Assembly: GCA_028023455.1 (NCBI GenBank)
Contig: JAQFVV010000031.1
Span: 684,001-748,000 of the forward strand
Direction: 5' to 3'
Length of the DNA stretch: 64,000 nt
From: Epiperipatus broadwayi
Lineage: Eukaryota > Onychophora > Udeonychophora > Euonychophora > Peripatidae
In this document: positions 1 through 12,126 of the stretch, piece after piece
Position numbering within the stretch: position 1 is the first letter of the stretch
How the letters are laid out: each line of letters starts with the position of its first letter
Position numbers and translations under genes: made by a program
The notes under the pieces: model-generated
Seen by the model: only the letters and a program-made list of their open reading frames with translations
The model's database searches: none
Told to the model about the DNA's origin: nothing

Positions 1-40
1 AGTAACTTGATTTTTGAAGGTATGTTTATAATATTGTTTT

Positions 41-65
41 TTTTGTTGTTGTTGTTGTTGTTGTT
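41..65. repeat. (TTG)n microsatellite
   Basis: A short run of TTG triplets directly visible at the start of the window. It lies upstream of the first recognisable LINE reading frame and has no other evident role. Confidence 0.85.
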
Positions 66-179
66 TTGTTTTAACCCTGCAAGTCATATACATTAGTATA
101 TGAAATCAATAATTTCACATGGAAACCAGGCTTCATCTTCATCAATACCTTGTTAAAGACTAGAAAATATTGAAATTAC

Positions 180-2042
180 AGAAATAAAACTATATGAACT
201 TTGGCAATAGTATGGAGGAGACCATGCCATGGATTACAAAAGTGAGGATCCTAGACTCTCAAAATAAAAAGTGATTAGATGTTGTTGGTATCTATGTAAC
301 ATATCAAATGACATGTATATTCTTGATAGAGCAACCTTCTCTTCACCTAGGAAATAATACAACTTAACATTGAGGATATATTAAAATCAAAAATGAATAT
401 CTGCTCAAGCACAATGTTGATGTAATTTCACTTCAGAAGCCTAATATTCTGATTGTTAATAGTCTGCATTTTAAACATGCTGTGGCTATCTTACTTTTAA
501 ACCATTTTGTAAATCAAACAATTTCCAATTCAGATAATTCAAATAACATTGCAATCAAAATTGAGACAGATAATTTTTATGTCTGCAATGTTTACAAACC
601 TCCCAACATAAACTGTTCCTACTCTCCTCTTCCAGATCTTCTTGCACTTTTTGTATTTATAGATTTCAATTCTCATAGAAGTTTTTGAAAATATCTAAAT
701 AAGGATGAAGTAGGATGTTAACTTTTAAAGTGAATGGATTTATATAACATGCAGTTACTTTATGATGCCAGGCAAAAAGGAACATTCCATTTAGGGTAAT
801 GGTGAGTAGAAATAACTCCTGATTTATATTTTGTTTGGACAAAAAATGGTTTACCATTACCTTCTGAGTTATTTATATTGAATTGTTTCCCCCATAGTAT
901 AAACACTCTTGGAATCCATATTCCTACAATTAAAATTTATCCTGTTTTAAGATGGGATTTAAGAAAAGCTAAGTCAATATACTGGATATTCCTATTTGTT
1001 ATGATAGATTTATTTAACAAACTCATAACAACTTTCATAGAGCCCAACTCTCAATATCAAAAGCAATTTATTCCATGTTGAAACAAAACCAGCAGTGATC
1101 TTTATAATCAATTTTTGTTTACCAATGATTTAGAATCAGAAAAGTGAAAAGAGACCATAGAAAAATAAATTGTAAGGCCTAATCATATTCACTAAAGTTG
1201 ATGGATATAAAAGTACTTATAAAAAATACTACTGTTACTGGTAATGGGTTGCTTTAATATGATATATTACTTCTAAACCCAAGATTGAAAAAAATAAGAA
1301 AGGCATCATTAGAACTTAATTGTCTTAAATTGGGAAAGACACCAGGACAAGACAATATATTTCCAAGATATTTTACAAAGTTTAATAATAAAGTCAAAGT
1401 TATTGTTGACAAAACTATTGAATAGCATTATTTATAAAAAGAGTATTCCATAAATTTAGCATAAAAGCAAAACTATAGCAGTTTTAAAACAAAATAGATT
1501 CAGCAATTGTCCAAACAATTACCACACAATGCCATTATTGTAATCCATACAAACTTTTTTGAAAGAATCAAAATATAAAAATTTTGTAAATAATTGAATC
1601 ATTTACCTGGATTTAGGCCAAAAAGAAACTGTTGTGAAAAAATTATATCTTTAACAACTCATAGTGTAAAAGCTTTCAAAATAAATTAAAAACTAGTATG
1701 ACCTTTACTGATCTAACTTCAGTTTATGGTTCTTTTTAGATAAATGATCTTCTTCTAAAAGGTTTTTAACATTCCTAAATGCAGAAAAACCATTAATTTA
1801 CTAAACAAAATGTCCTCTAATAGAAAAACTCAAATGGCAATAAATGATCATCATAGCAGATATAAAATTTTACAGAACAAACTTCCAAAGGGTTCATTTC
1901 TCTTATCTATCTTCCTGAAATAATGCACAAAAAAATTTTGGCTTCACAAAAGAAATCTTTTCTTGAAATATGACTCTTAATTAGTATATAAAATATTGGA
2001 AATCTTTTTCAAAAACAGGAATTTTATCCCTATCATATAAAC
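180..2042 (+). pseudogene. Jockey-like LINE, part 1: endonuclease and RT N-terminal half
   Basis: Decayed non-LTR retrotransposon ORF2 with many frameshifts and stops. The apurinic-type endonuclease is readable around 390-1080: KHNVDVISLQKP (equivalent of the D/E active-site strand), then NFYVCNVYKPPN, then FIDFNSHRSF where the family has GDFNSHHS, then YDARQKGTF, and finally a PHS...IPTI...LRWDLRKAK linker. The reverse transcriptase follows: LGKTPGQDN near 1330, GFRPKRNCCEK near 1610, TFTDLTSVYGS near 1700, and a KLPKGSF stretch near 1890 where the family has GLPQGSV. Reading breaks off at the hAT inserted at 2043 and resumes after 5592. Intact members encode the nicking endonuclease and RT used for target-primed insertion. 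This copy cannot be functional. Family assignment rests on remembered motif patterns, so the clade (Jockey-like) is likely but not proven. Confidence 0.8.
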
Positions 2043-5000
2043 CAGGGATATCCACATAGTGGTCACTGGACTGTATGCAGCATGCAGTATGATTTTATGC
2101 AGCCTGTCTGTGGATTTATTTTTGATATGAGAAAAAATAATTTAGATTAAATGGATATTAAATATTTTCATTCTATCACTAATCGATAACCTCAATGTTG
2201 GTTCTTTTATTTGGTGTTTTCATAAAACTATTTATTTAAATACTTGTCAAATAATAGATGAATCAACAAAAACTTAATATACTTTTCAAAATAAATATGA
2301 AGCAATTCTGAAAATTTTCTGCCATTTTTCTATTTTATTTTTGCAATTCCTTGTCAACAAAAACTGATTAACGGGTATTATGACTTGTTAGTATTTTGTG
2401 GTTATTTATTGTCAACATGATTTACATATTTCTCCAAGAGGTAGAGACATTCAATCTGAATATGTTAATAAATAAAATTAAATAAAATAAATATTGATGC
2501 TTAAAAAAATACAACCAACAAAAACAAAAGTGAATGCAATTTAAAATTTTATTGCCTAATATAAACTAATAAAAACAGAAACAATCTCAAATGGATAACC
2601 TAAATTTATAACATATTAAAAAAATAATGGCATGCTACCAAATAATGTTTCAATGTATTTTGTAATAAAAATGCAAACAATGCAAAAAAACAAGGTTGGA
2701 AAAACATAATGTTAAAACTAATGCTGCTATAAAAAAGTATATTTATCATTCATTGTGTTTTTTGTAATTGTTTGATTTGAAAAATAAACTCAAAAAGTTA
2801 GTTATAAAATTTTTTATTTTAAAATAGTGATTGTTTGTTTGTCAACTCTATATAATAGCTTGACTGTATAGACTAGAATTTATAATATAACCATAAAAAT
2901 TGTATAAAAATATCATTCATTTGTAATTACTTATTTTGCAAAAATAAATTTAAAACATTAGCTTTAAAATTGCTTTCTTTGAAAATCAACTGTTTTTTTT
3001 ATTGCTTTTTTTGTTTTGCATAATTTTCAACTAACACATCTCCAAAACAAGTTTGAAATGCTTATTTCGTACTCACTATTTGTACCATATTTTATTCTAT
3101 GACTAGCATTGTTATTTTGTTCAGTTATTGAGACTGTGACACTGCTTTTAGCAACAGTCTAATGAGATAAGGCAACCCATTTTGAATTTCTCAACTAATT
3201 TAGATTTATTAAATTGTTTTGCCATTTCAATTGCACATTTCTTCACTATCATATCATCGCTAAATACACATTGAGATTAATATCTAATCTACTATTACTT
3301 AATAAATTCGATTACTATTTATTGTCATCAAAGAACCATGTCTGACAAAAAAAAAATCAAGATGAAAAGTGAATGTATCAAAGCAGATGGAAATCAGACT
3401 ATTTGATTAGAAACAACAAGAATAAAATTCAATATATTGTTTGCTTGCAAATTTCCTCATTGGCTAAAGATTATAATGTGAAACAGCATTACCCTAGATT
3501 ACACAGTAAAAAATTTGAGATGTATATTAAAGAATTAAAAAGTACCATTACTGATGAATATAAGAAAAAATTGATGCACCGAGCAACTTTTTTTGCAAAT
3601 GCAAACACTGCACAAAATTCTAGCACTGCTGCTTCAAAGTAGCATTGGAGTTAGTGAAAGCTAAAATATCTTTTAGCAATGGTATGATTGTGAACAAATG
3701 TGCAATTGAAATGGCTAAACAATTTAGTGAACTTAAATTAACTGAGAAATTCAAAATGGTTGTATTATCTCATCAGACTATTACAAGATGCATAAAACCT
3801 ATGGGGCCAATATGTTTCAAAAATATTGAGTGAGTCAATAGGAAAATGTGAGTACTTTTCATTATGTCTGAATAAAAACACTGATCAAACAGATGTATAC
3901 CAACTTTTAATTTTTGTTTGAACTATTCCAAAAAATTTATTATTAATGAAGGGATACTCAGTCATATCTTCACATAGACTATTAACAATTCAAAATTGCA
4001 TTATGAACTATGGAGGATTAGAAATTTTTTCCTGCATTGCAAAAGATTGTGCCAAAACTATTGACAAAAACTAGAATTGGCTTTTGTGGATTATTGAATT
4101 AGAATAATATGGACTGCTCTACAACTGATTACATAATTCACAAGAAAAACTCTGAGATAAACCTATGTCATGTCAATACAGTGAAAGTAGCTATTAAAAT
4201 AACTAATATTATAAGAGGAGATAATAGATCTTGAACTCATTGAAAGTTTCTTGATTGAAATTGTGCAGCGTATAGTGATTTGTCTCTCCATTCTGATTAT
4301 TGACTGTTTGAGTACTGGAAAATGCGTGGAACATGTTTTTTGTCATTCAGAAAAAAATAACCATATTTCTTTAAAATGGTGTGAAGACTGACACAACAGA
4401 CCTTGAAAATAAAATGCAAGAAACCATATTTTTATCAGATCTTTCATTTATAGCAGATATGACTGACCATTTGAATGAGTTTAACTTAAAACTGCAAGGC
4501 AAGCAACAGAATACTGCTATTTTATATGGCCATTTAAATGGCTTTATAAATTAAATTTAAGCTTTTAAAATCTGCATTGGCTAACATTTTAACTTTTATT
4601 CCAAATTGTAAAGAACATTTGAAGAAATGAAGAATTTTGATGGAGCACCATTTACAACTTATGAAAAATATATTGAAGAAATTATTTGAGGATTTTGAAA
4701 ATTGATTTGGTAATTCTAAGGAAATTGAAGAAGATATTTCCATTTTTACTCAAACCTTGACAACGCAAAATCTGCTCTTCATCTAATTTACAATTAGATC
4801 CTTTTTATATTTGAAAAAGTGAAAAAGTAGTTTTTTTTTTTAATTATTACCAAAAGAGAGTTACCTGAAATTGAGGAACTTTGGATTCAAGATGTACTCA
4901 ATGCTTGGGAACACATATCTTTGTGAAAGCACTTTTCCAACACTAAAAGTGATTTAAATTAGAATACAGATGTTCATTAACAGATAAATCTCTTTTAAAT

Positions 5001-5583
5001 TTACTGCAATTGGCAACTACAAACATCGAGATTGATATAGGTATTCTAGTAAATGAAGCTGAACTACTACAGAGTTCTCATTAAAATGATATAATTATAG
5101 GATTTTGTTTATTGTCTAAATAAAATCTTTTATATGTACTATGACTTTATAAAATTTTAGTGGGTTTTCTAAATCTAACTAATAGATCTCTCCAAATATT
5201 TTAATGTATGTATATTATATTTATTCTAGATTCGGCCCTTAGATAAACCTTTTTTTAATGCAGTCCTAACCTGATATAAACAATAATGAATCATTTTGCA
5301 ATTTAAATATAACTTTTTGCAACAAAAGACTGAAATACAATCAAATTGAACTACAGCAAAGTTCTTATTAAAATAATTATTGCATCTTGTCTATTGTCTA
5401 AATAAAAACTTTTGTAAGTACTGTGACTTTATTTATGAAATTTTAGGATGCTTGTTAAACCTATCTAATGATAGATCTCTTCAAATACTTTAATGTATAT
5501 GTACTATATTCACTCTGGATGTGGCCCTCGGGTAAATCTTTTTTTTATGTGGCCCTTATATTGCCTAATGATGGACAATCCTG
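2043..5583 (+). mobile_element. hAT (Charlie/GTF2IRD2-like) DNA transposon, decayed
   Basis: The left end starts CAGGGATATCCACATAGTGG. The right end, read on the other strand, starts CAGGATTGTCCATCATTAGG, giving imperfect terminal inverted repeats with the hAT-type CAGG start. Eight-bp target-site duplications flank it: ATATAAAC at 2035-2042, an identical ATATAAAC at 5274-5281, and ATATAAGC at 5584-5591 after a second, duplicated copy of the right end. The element therefore originally ended at 5273, and a tandem duplication of about 300 bp copied the end plus its flank. It sits inside the Jockey-like LINE, whose reading frame resumes downstream. The transposase is annotated separately. Confidence 0.85.
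3340..5050 (+). pseudogene. hAT transposase (BED finger and hAT core), degenerate
   Basis: The reading frame is broken many times, but family landmarks appear in order. A BED-type finger region lies at 3373-3640 (YQSRWKSDYL, VCLQISSLAKDYNVKQHYPRLH, the C-H-H spacing of the family). A linker follows at 3645-3833 (VNKCAIEMAKQFSEL, LSHQTITRCI). The catalytic core shows SLCLNKNTDQTDVYQL near 3860, where the family has a D-x-STD strand; LCHVNTVKVAIKITN near 4165; FLSDLSFIADMTDHLNEFN near 4430; and the C-terminal dimerisation segment LCESTFPTLK near 4920. This order matches transposases related to vertebrate GTF2IRD2/ZBED5-type domesticated genes. Intact proteins cut and paste the element via an RNase-H-like fold; this one has numerous stops. 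Confidence 0.8.
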
Positions 5584-5650
5584 ATATAAGCAATAGGTTT
5601 TGTAATCTAAATATAACTTTTTGCAATAATATTCTGAAATACAATCCTAT
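5050..5650. repeat. Two-copy tandem duplication (about 300 bp) of the hAT right end
   Basis: Copy 1 (about 5050-5341) and copy 2 (about 5342-5650) share, in order, GAACTAC...AAGTTC-type sequence, TTGTCTAAATAAAA, CTTTTGTAAG-type sequence, a TAGATCTCT block, a CGGCCCT/GGCCCTC block, CCTGATATAA, and the flanking TATAACTTTTTGCAA. Both copies contain the hAT end and its target-site duplication, so the duplication happened after insertion. Confidence 0.85.
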
Positions 5651-5896
5651 CTCATAATATTTTAAATAACTGTGGATCATAGTTTAACTTATTTACCTCA
5701 TTTAGCTAAGGTTAGATTAAAATTAATTTCAAGAAATGATCTCTTTTGAAAAACTAGCTGACATTATCTGGGGTTGTGAGGTGAATATTTTACAAACAGC
5801 TTCCTTACTATTAGAATATTTTGCTAATGAATACTGTGCCCCTGTTTAAAAAAAAAAATTCTCACACTAAACTTCTGGATATTCAATTATAAGAAG
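5592..5896 (+). pseudogene. Jockey-like LINE, part 2: RT C-terminal region
   Basis: The same LINE resumes after the hAT. The phrase FEKLADIIWGCEVNIL followed by ASLLLEYFANEYCAPV (about 5745-5850) corresponds to the conserved family segment around LAGTxWG...EYCAPVW near the end of the RT thumb/connection, then SHTKLLDIQL. The frame stops where a mariner element begins near 5897. Part of this stretch is copied in the tandem duplication noted above. Confidence 0.75.
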
Positions 5897-7105
5897 GTAT
5901 CCAAAAAAACTGGAATCACCTGCTGGTGGGAGAGCCCATTGTAGGACATGTTTCCATCCTTAGATTCCTCTTGTGGAGACTTTTTTGCATCACTCTACCA
6001 ACTAGTGTCATCAAATAAGGTCATGGCCCCATGTAGTGAAGTGTGTATTGTTTATTCATTATTTGTTGGGAGTGTTGAAAAGATGAAACGCTGTGAGAAA
6101 TTCTGTTATAAAAATAGCTGAGAACCAGATATAATGCTTGAAACAGCTTACAATAAAGATGCTTTTGGGAAAAACACCAGTTTACAAGTGCTTTTCCTAT
6201 TTCAGTAATGATTGTAACTTGTAGACAAACATCGTTCAGATTGATCTCCAACCTCCAGGACAGATTAAACCATTGTAGAATTCATGATCTGATCTTGAAA
6301 AAGCATCACAGAACAATTAATGAACTTAATTTGTCTGATGTATTCTAAAGTTTGTGCCAGATTTTGAAATGATGAATTGCAAATGATTTGAGTTGCAAAA
6401 TCCATGCCTTGTCACGAATTAAAAATAATATTTGGAAATCAACTCTGGCCTTTTTCTGAAAGTAGTGATGAAAACTGGTGCTATGCCTATGACACAGAGA
6501 TAAAGGGAAAAGCAGCAGTCAAACAAATAAAATGTTCCAATTAATACATCATAAACTGTGCAGTAAGTGAAGTCCAATGTCAAAATAATGCTGCTTTTTT
6601 TTTATGTAAATGGCATTATTCATTCCTAATGGTCTAACTGTTAATCATATATTTTCCCACAAGTTTTGAAATGTTTTCATGATACGATGAAATGGAAACA
6701 TACTGAATTGAGGTAAAATGAGAAATGGTGAATTTATCATGGCAATGTGTCAGCACACAAAACCTGAAGTGTGAAATAATTTTTACCCCAAAACTCAGCT
6801 TATTCATCTACTATATTGAACTGATATCATTCCATGGAACATCTTTTTATTCCTGTAAATGAAAAAATGCCCCAAAGGAAAATGTTTTGCGGACTTGGAC
6901 GAGATGAAGAAAAAAATCAATGGAGGCATTAAAAGGCATTACTTTGCAAGTTTCAGGTTTGCTTTGAAAAGTGGAAAGTATGTTTAACCCAGTGCATTGC
7001 ATCAAATGAACAGTGCTTTGAAAGAGATTCTATTTGAAACATGTAAAAATAAATATACAATTTTCTAGTACAAAATTTCATTTTTGGGGAAGATACCCCC
7101 CTCTC
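5897..7105 (+). mobile_element. mariner-family DNA transposon with decayed transposase
   Basis: The ends are GGTATCCAAAAAAACTGG at the left and, on the opposite strand, GGTATCTTCCCCAAAAATG at the right; TA dinucleotides at both junctions fit a mariner target-site duplication. The transposase is readable in broken frames: an N-terminal helix-turn-helix piece (MLETAYNKDAFGK near 6130, then TNIVQIDLQPPGQIKPL near 6225), KFVPDFE near 6350, LKVVMKTGAMPMTQ near 6460 (where the family has a TGDESW catalytic aspartate, lost here), KSNVKIMLLFFYVNGIIH near 6570, FHDTMKWKHTELR near 6675, NGEFIM near 6725 and MEALKGITLQVS near 6925. The order matches mariner transposases of the GVQW3/Hsmar type. It interrupts the same LINE as the hAT and is not functional. 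Confidence 0.75.
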
Positions 7106-7253
7106 CCTTGTAATATTATTATTGGTACCCTCAAGTCTACTCTTTTACAATTGCTTTCTATTCTTTCACATATTTCTCTTCCAGATATCAAAGAAATGTT
7201 TTGTAAAATATATATATATAAATCTGTTAATTGTTATAAACTTGTTACAAAAG
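7106..7253 (+). pseudogene. Jockey-like LINE, part 3a
   Basis: Directly after the mariner right end the frame reads NIIIGTLKSTLLQLLSILSH and then ISLPDIKEMF, the family segment that follows the RT (usual form RIITGTxRSTPxxWLPVLSNIAPPxIRRE). This confirms that the mariner landed in the LINE. The segment ends at the foldback MITE. Confidence 0.7.
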
Positions 7254-7490
7254 AGTATTAACAAAATATAAAATAATTTCAATTTAAAATCTATATTGTG
7301 CTAAGCATGCTTTTGGCAAAACACTGCCCTAAGAATGATTTTGGAAAAACAGTGCCAGAATCATAGTGCTGTTTTATTTCACAGAACTGCAAAATAAGAT
7401 AGCACTATGATTCTGGCAGTGTTCTGTCAAAAGCATGCTTAGTGCAATAAGAATTTTTAATTTAAATTATTTTATCTTTTCTTAATACTT
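7254..7490. mobile_element. Palindromic (foldback) MITE
   Basis: The arms AGTATTAAC...CTAAGCATGCTTTTGGC...CAGAATCATAGTGCT and their reverse complement meet at a loop of about two bases near 7386. The left arm carries an extra internal duplication of about 30 bp (two ACTGCC/AGTGCC blocks). Weaker complementarity continues out to about 7224 and 7528. No coding capacity. It lies inside the 3' part of the LINE, so it is a third nested insertion. Confidence 0.75.
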
Positions 7491-7925
7491 GTTTATAGTG
7501 AGTTTATAATGATTATAATAAATAACAGTGAAGTAAATATCATTTAGACTTGCAAAAATCTGTTAAGCAGATTGGACATGCCAATAATTCAAGGAATAGT
7601 TTCACTACTTAATGACATAAAAAATAGAATTATTATGATGTTCCAAATAATTTCCTTTTTCCAGATTTAACAATAAAACTAACTAGATTTGACCTTCCTA
7701 GACATAAAATTTCCATCAATAGATTCAGGCCAATCATCTGGTATTGATCTATGTAAATGTAAAGAAACATAAACTACAAACTACATAATTAATGGCTGCA
7801 AAATCTATGGTTATAATGACAAATTGAAAAACTTAATAAATCCATTGGTGAGTCTATTTCCTAGTTGGAATGTCTATAGATTTCTTTATGATATTTTTTT
7901 AATAGCTAAGCTGTCATAAAAAAAA
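7491..7925 (+). pseudogene. Jockey-like LINE, part 3b: C-terminal zinc-knuckle region
   Basis: LINE sequence after the MITE. PDLTIKLTRFDLPRHK and INRFRPI (about 7660-7735) match the family C-terminal block PGFDLPRxxWxxLNRFRTG. A further frame gives NGCKIYGYNDKLKNLINPL (about 7785-7850), where intact copies have a CxCGxxQTxxHIVxxCP knuckle and a short tail. The cysteines are lost. An AT-rich, ATT-containing tail follows, consistent with a LINE 3' end near 7.9-8.0 kb. Confidence 0.65.
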
Positions 7926-10900
7926 TCCATATTCTAAATAAATAATTATTATCATTTATCATTATTATTGTTGCTGTTGACTTAATTGTGCAGAATATTT
8001 TGTGAATGTAAATTGTAAATAAATGTGGATTTTTAAATGTTTAGAGAATTATTATACATTTATAAATCTTTATATAATTTATAAATTTATATAATTTGTA
8101 CAAGTAATTGAAATTATAACTACAAAAATGATCATAAAATGTGGTTGAAATGTAGGTGAAATTATAGAATGATATACATATTTACTAATAACAGAAATGT
8201 TTAAATCACCCTCATAAATATCTTTTTTCAGAAATGTAAATAAATATGAAGTCTGAACTTCAAACAGGATAACTCAAAAGTTATACTCTCCCAAACTTTA
8301 TATTTATTTACAGAGGACATTGCTGAAAAAATGTTTGAATGATTTGCACAAATTCTGTATTTGAATTTTCCGCTAGATATGCACTAGGATATTTTTTTTA
8401 TATTTATTGATGTTCAGACATTTGGTTCATAAAATAAACAAGATTGATTTTTAAAAAATCATAATGAATATGTGTACAATAATTTTCATATGCTGGAGTT
8501 ACAGGCTAAATTTTTAAAAAAAAAGTTTATTTGTTTGTTTAATTAATTATGTATTCTATCAATATCTTATTGTAATTCTATTTTACAAGATGATATAAAT
8601 TGAATGAAAAGAACTTTAAATACTTAATTTATTTTTTGAACAGACATATATATATATGAAGATTAATATAAATAAATTTAAATTCACTTGCAAAACAATA
8701 AAATATATTATGACTTTAAAATAAGCTAATAATTACTTTTGAAATATAATTATAGCCTTTATTTATAATTATTTTTAAAATTATTACCATAACTATTCTT
8801 ATAAAAATAATTAATTGTAACGTTGTTTTTTTTTGGTTTTAGTTTTTTAAATATTTTTACTATTAAATTGTTTGAACAATTCTTTATTAACAATCATCCA
8901 TTTCAATAACACAATTCTCATATTAATTTAACCTTATAGCAATAAATGTTATTTTTAATTTATTATTAATTTTATATTATAATTACAATTCTTATCATTA
9001 TATATCTACAATCAGTATAATTCGAAGTTATAATTAAATTATACTAATTTGCTGTCATTGTGTATTAGATTATTTATTTATTTCAATGTAAATTGAACAT
9101 TATTATTATATTATAATATTTCTAGTTATATGTGGGTTGTTGGGGTTTTTTTTTTTACTTATTTCTTCATCAGTGATTTATCTCTATTGTTAATAAATAT
9201 TCCTAATTTTTATACAAAAATGCTGGTAAACGTGTTATATTAATATAAGGCAATTTTTTAATGTTAGAAATTATCATTTCCTTAAATTTTTATAAGCGTA
9301 GATAGAGATCAAACCACCATATAAATATATATAGAAAATTGTTATTAAAAATGGCATGAACAGAATTCATATTTTTTAGTAAAAATTCACAGAAAAAATA
9401 AATCTTTTTTTTTTTGTTTGTTTTCTTAACGAAAATTTAATTCTGCATAATTATTTTTTAAAAAAATATCCCAGAGATGAGTAAAATAATATTCAGTCAT
9501 TTAGTTTTTTACACATACCTGTTTAAGCCTTCATTTAAATAAATAAGTTTTCCTTGGTTATTTTTTTTAGTATATTAAATTAAGCCTTTCAAAACTTTTA
9601 CAATAACAAAAAAAACAAAAACTGATCTAAGTTTAAAATTTCAAATTGATTTTTCTTTTATAAGACAGAAACAAAAAAAGAGGGATAGAGAAGGGAGATA
9701 TTTTTAAAAAAAATGAAATATTTAATTCCTTGAAATCTTAAAGTGACTGATGATAATCATAATAAAAAATTATCAAAAAGAAAATAACTACATATATAGA
9801 CTAGAAAATATTTATGACTAAATTAACATTAAAACTAATCGTGAGATTTTATTTTATCCTAATTTATACTATATTTTGAGTAAATATATCTCATGGTTTC
9901 ATACCTAGAAAAAAAAATAGACAAAGACTGGAGATCCATAACTAAGTGCAATCTTTTTTCAATTATTGTTTAGATTCTTATTTAATTCTGAAATTTATAC
10001 TGAGTTTCATTTTCTCTAACAATCTATATAAATTTTCTAAAAATTGTTTATTTATTTTCATTATCTTGCTTCCATTTCACTTAGCTCTCTTTTATGTGTT
10101 TTATTATTTGTCAAGAACTTATTATTAAAATCTATATTGTGTAATTGTAATGAAGGATGGTGTTAGTAATAATTGCCATAGTTACATCAATAGCAAAACA
10201 TTATTTCAAATCCTGTGAAAGAATATAATCATATACTACTATATACTATGTTAAACAAATTATGAGATGATCTAATTTTTAGAAAAGCAAGCTAAAACCT
10301 CAGGAATTGGTGATAAAGAACAAAATATACAGTAATGACATGGATGGCCTATACTACAATAATAAAGATAACTGAGCAGCATGAAAAAACAAACACATGT
10401 TATATCATTTGCAAAAATACTCTTCATATGATAGTCAGAAATTAATATTGATTACACATTGTAATAACAATAGTTAATAGAATATCTGGATGGTTCCAAG
10501 TGTTCAGTTTTTTCTTCTACAATATATGTCAAGCTATTCAAACCAAAAAATCACCCATTACTAAAATATTTTCTTCTCTCAAATATATCATTTTGCATTC
10601 TCTATATAGTGTTTGATTATTCAAGTTGTTTTTTATTGTTCTCAATTTTCTTTTCATTTAACAATAAAATATACAACTCTATTATAAATATCATATAATC
10701 ATATATGTACAAGATAAACTGAAGGTATTACTATAAAGACTTAACGTATATGCTATGCAATCAGAATTTTTTTCCTCACAAAATACAAAATCCATCATAT
10801 TCTTTATAATTCATCTAAGTAAATGTCTAATTTTCTTCTATTTCATAATTTCTTTGTTAATAAAATGTATTTTCATTTAAATACTAAGATAATTTTTTTA

Positions 10901-11690
10901 AAAAAAACAGCAAATATTAATTATATACTATTTCTAATAATGAAATGAGGAAGCATATAAAATAGCTTTGTTAAAAGTTTGTGATGATGGCATTTTACTT
11001 GTAATTATAGGCAGAATTATTTTCATCGCATTTATTTTTTTCAAATTTATTCAGCTGTTAATAATAGCATACAAGTTAGTATAAACTACAACTTTTTGAA
11101 TGGTTTTGGCTTGACCAGTAACAATCAAACCAGTGATCTTTAGATTTTTTTAAATATTGAATTTAAGATGTTCTAAACAAAGTATTCCTTCAGAATTCAT
11201 GAAACTAAAGATCACTAGTTATAATTTTGGATTTATTACAAAAGATTTATGTTTGATAGAAATAATAAAATGAATGTAAAGCTCCATAAAGATGTCTGAC
11301 AAAAGATTTTTTTTAAGTATCAAAAACTTAAAAATTAATTAATAATCATACTTCATTAACTTTTAAATAATAATAGAAAAACTCATATGTTTAGACTTAA
11401 CAACATTACAGTCACTTATTATCAAATTCAGATTTTATAGAGATATGCAGATTGAAAAGATTAAAACAAAATTCAATAATATAAATAAATCAACCAAAAA
11501 TGTGATATCACATAATCATCATCTTCAGACTATTGATATCTGATAAAAATAACAAAGAAAGATCCATTTAGATACTCTAAGTACTTTACTGCTTTGATCA
11601 AATTCTCTGGGGAAAAAAATTACACATATATTTTAAATAAGCATTGTCAGTTTTTGGTATTATTCTTTTCTTTTGTATTTTAATTCAATT
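7926..11690. other. AT-rich non-coding stretch
   Basis: Extremely AT-rich, with short poly-A/T runs and AT-dinucleotide stretches. I see no recognisable protein motif, TIR pair or tRNA-like box. A weak inverted repeat (a CAGTGATCTTTAG-type arm at 11,128-11,222) is the only structure noted. The short ORF at 9946-10128 has chance-level AT-driven composition. Confidence 0.6.
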
Positions 11691-12126
11691 CAATCCTTAT
11701 TTATTACTTGCATTTCAATACTTTTGCTTTAAGAGAAATACACAAGTAAAATATTAATGCATTATTAATAATTACAAAATAAATATAAAATAAACAAAAC
11801 ATTATATAATATATTAATAGTTTAACAAAAATATACAATAATAAAGAAAATTACAAGTCATAATCAAAATATGACTATATGTATATAAATACATGTTATC
11901 TACAGTAAATTCAATTTCTTTTTAATATTAGTTATAAAGTAATTCCAAAAAATATCAATGTTACTGAATTTTTGATTATATATCTTTTGCAATCTGTTAA
12001 TGATAGACTTGTTTAAAAAATAACTTTTACACTTTTTTTTAATATTAAAAGTTTATACCTCTTAACAAATGAAAAAAGGCACTCAATTTTATTTTAGATA
12101 TACACTTATTAACATCAATTTTTCTA

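Noticed and set aside
11128-11222. Small inverted repeat as a MITE
   Set aside because: Arms are only about 17 bases and no terminal features are seen.
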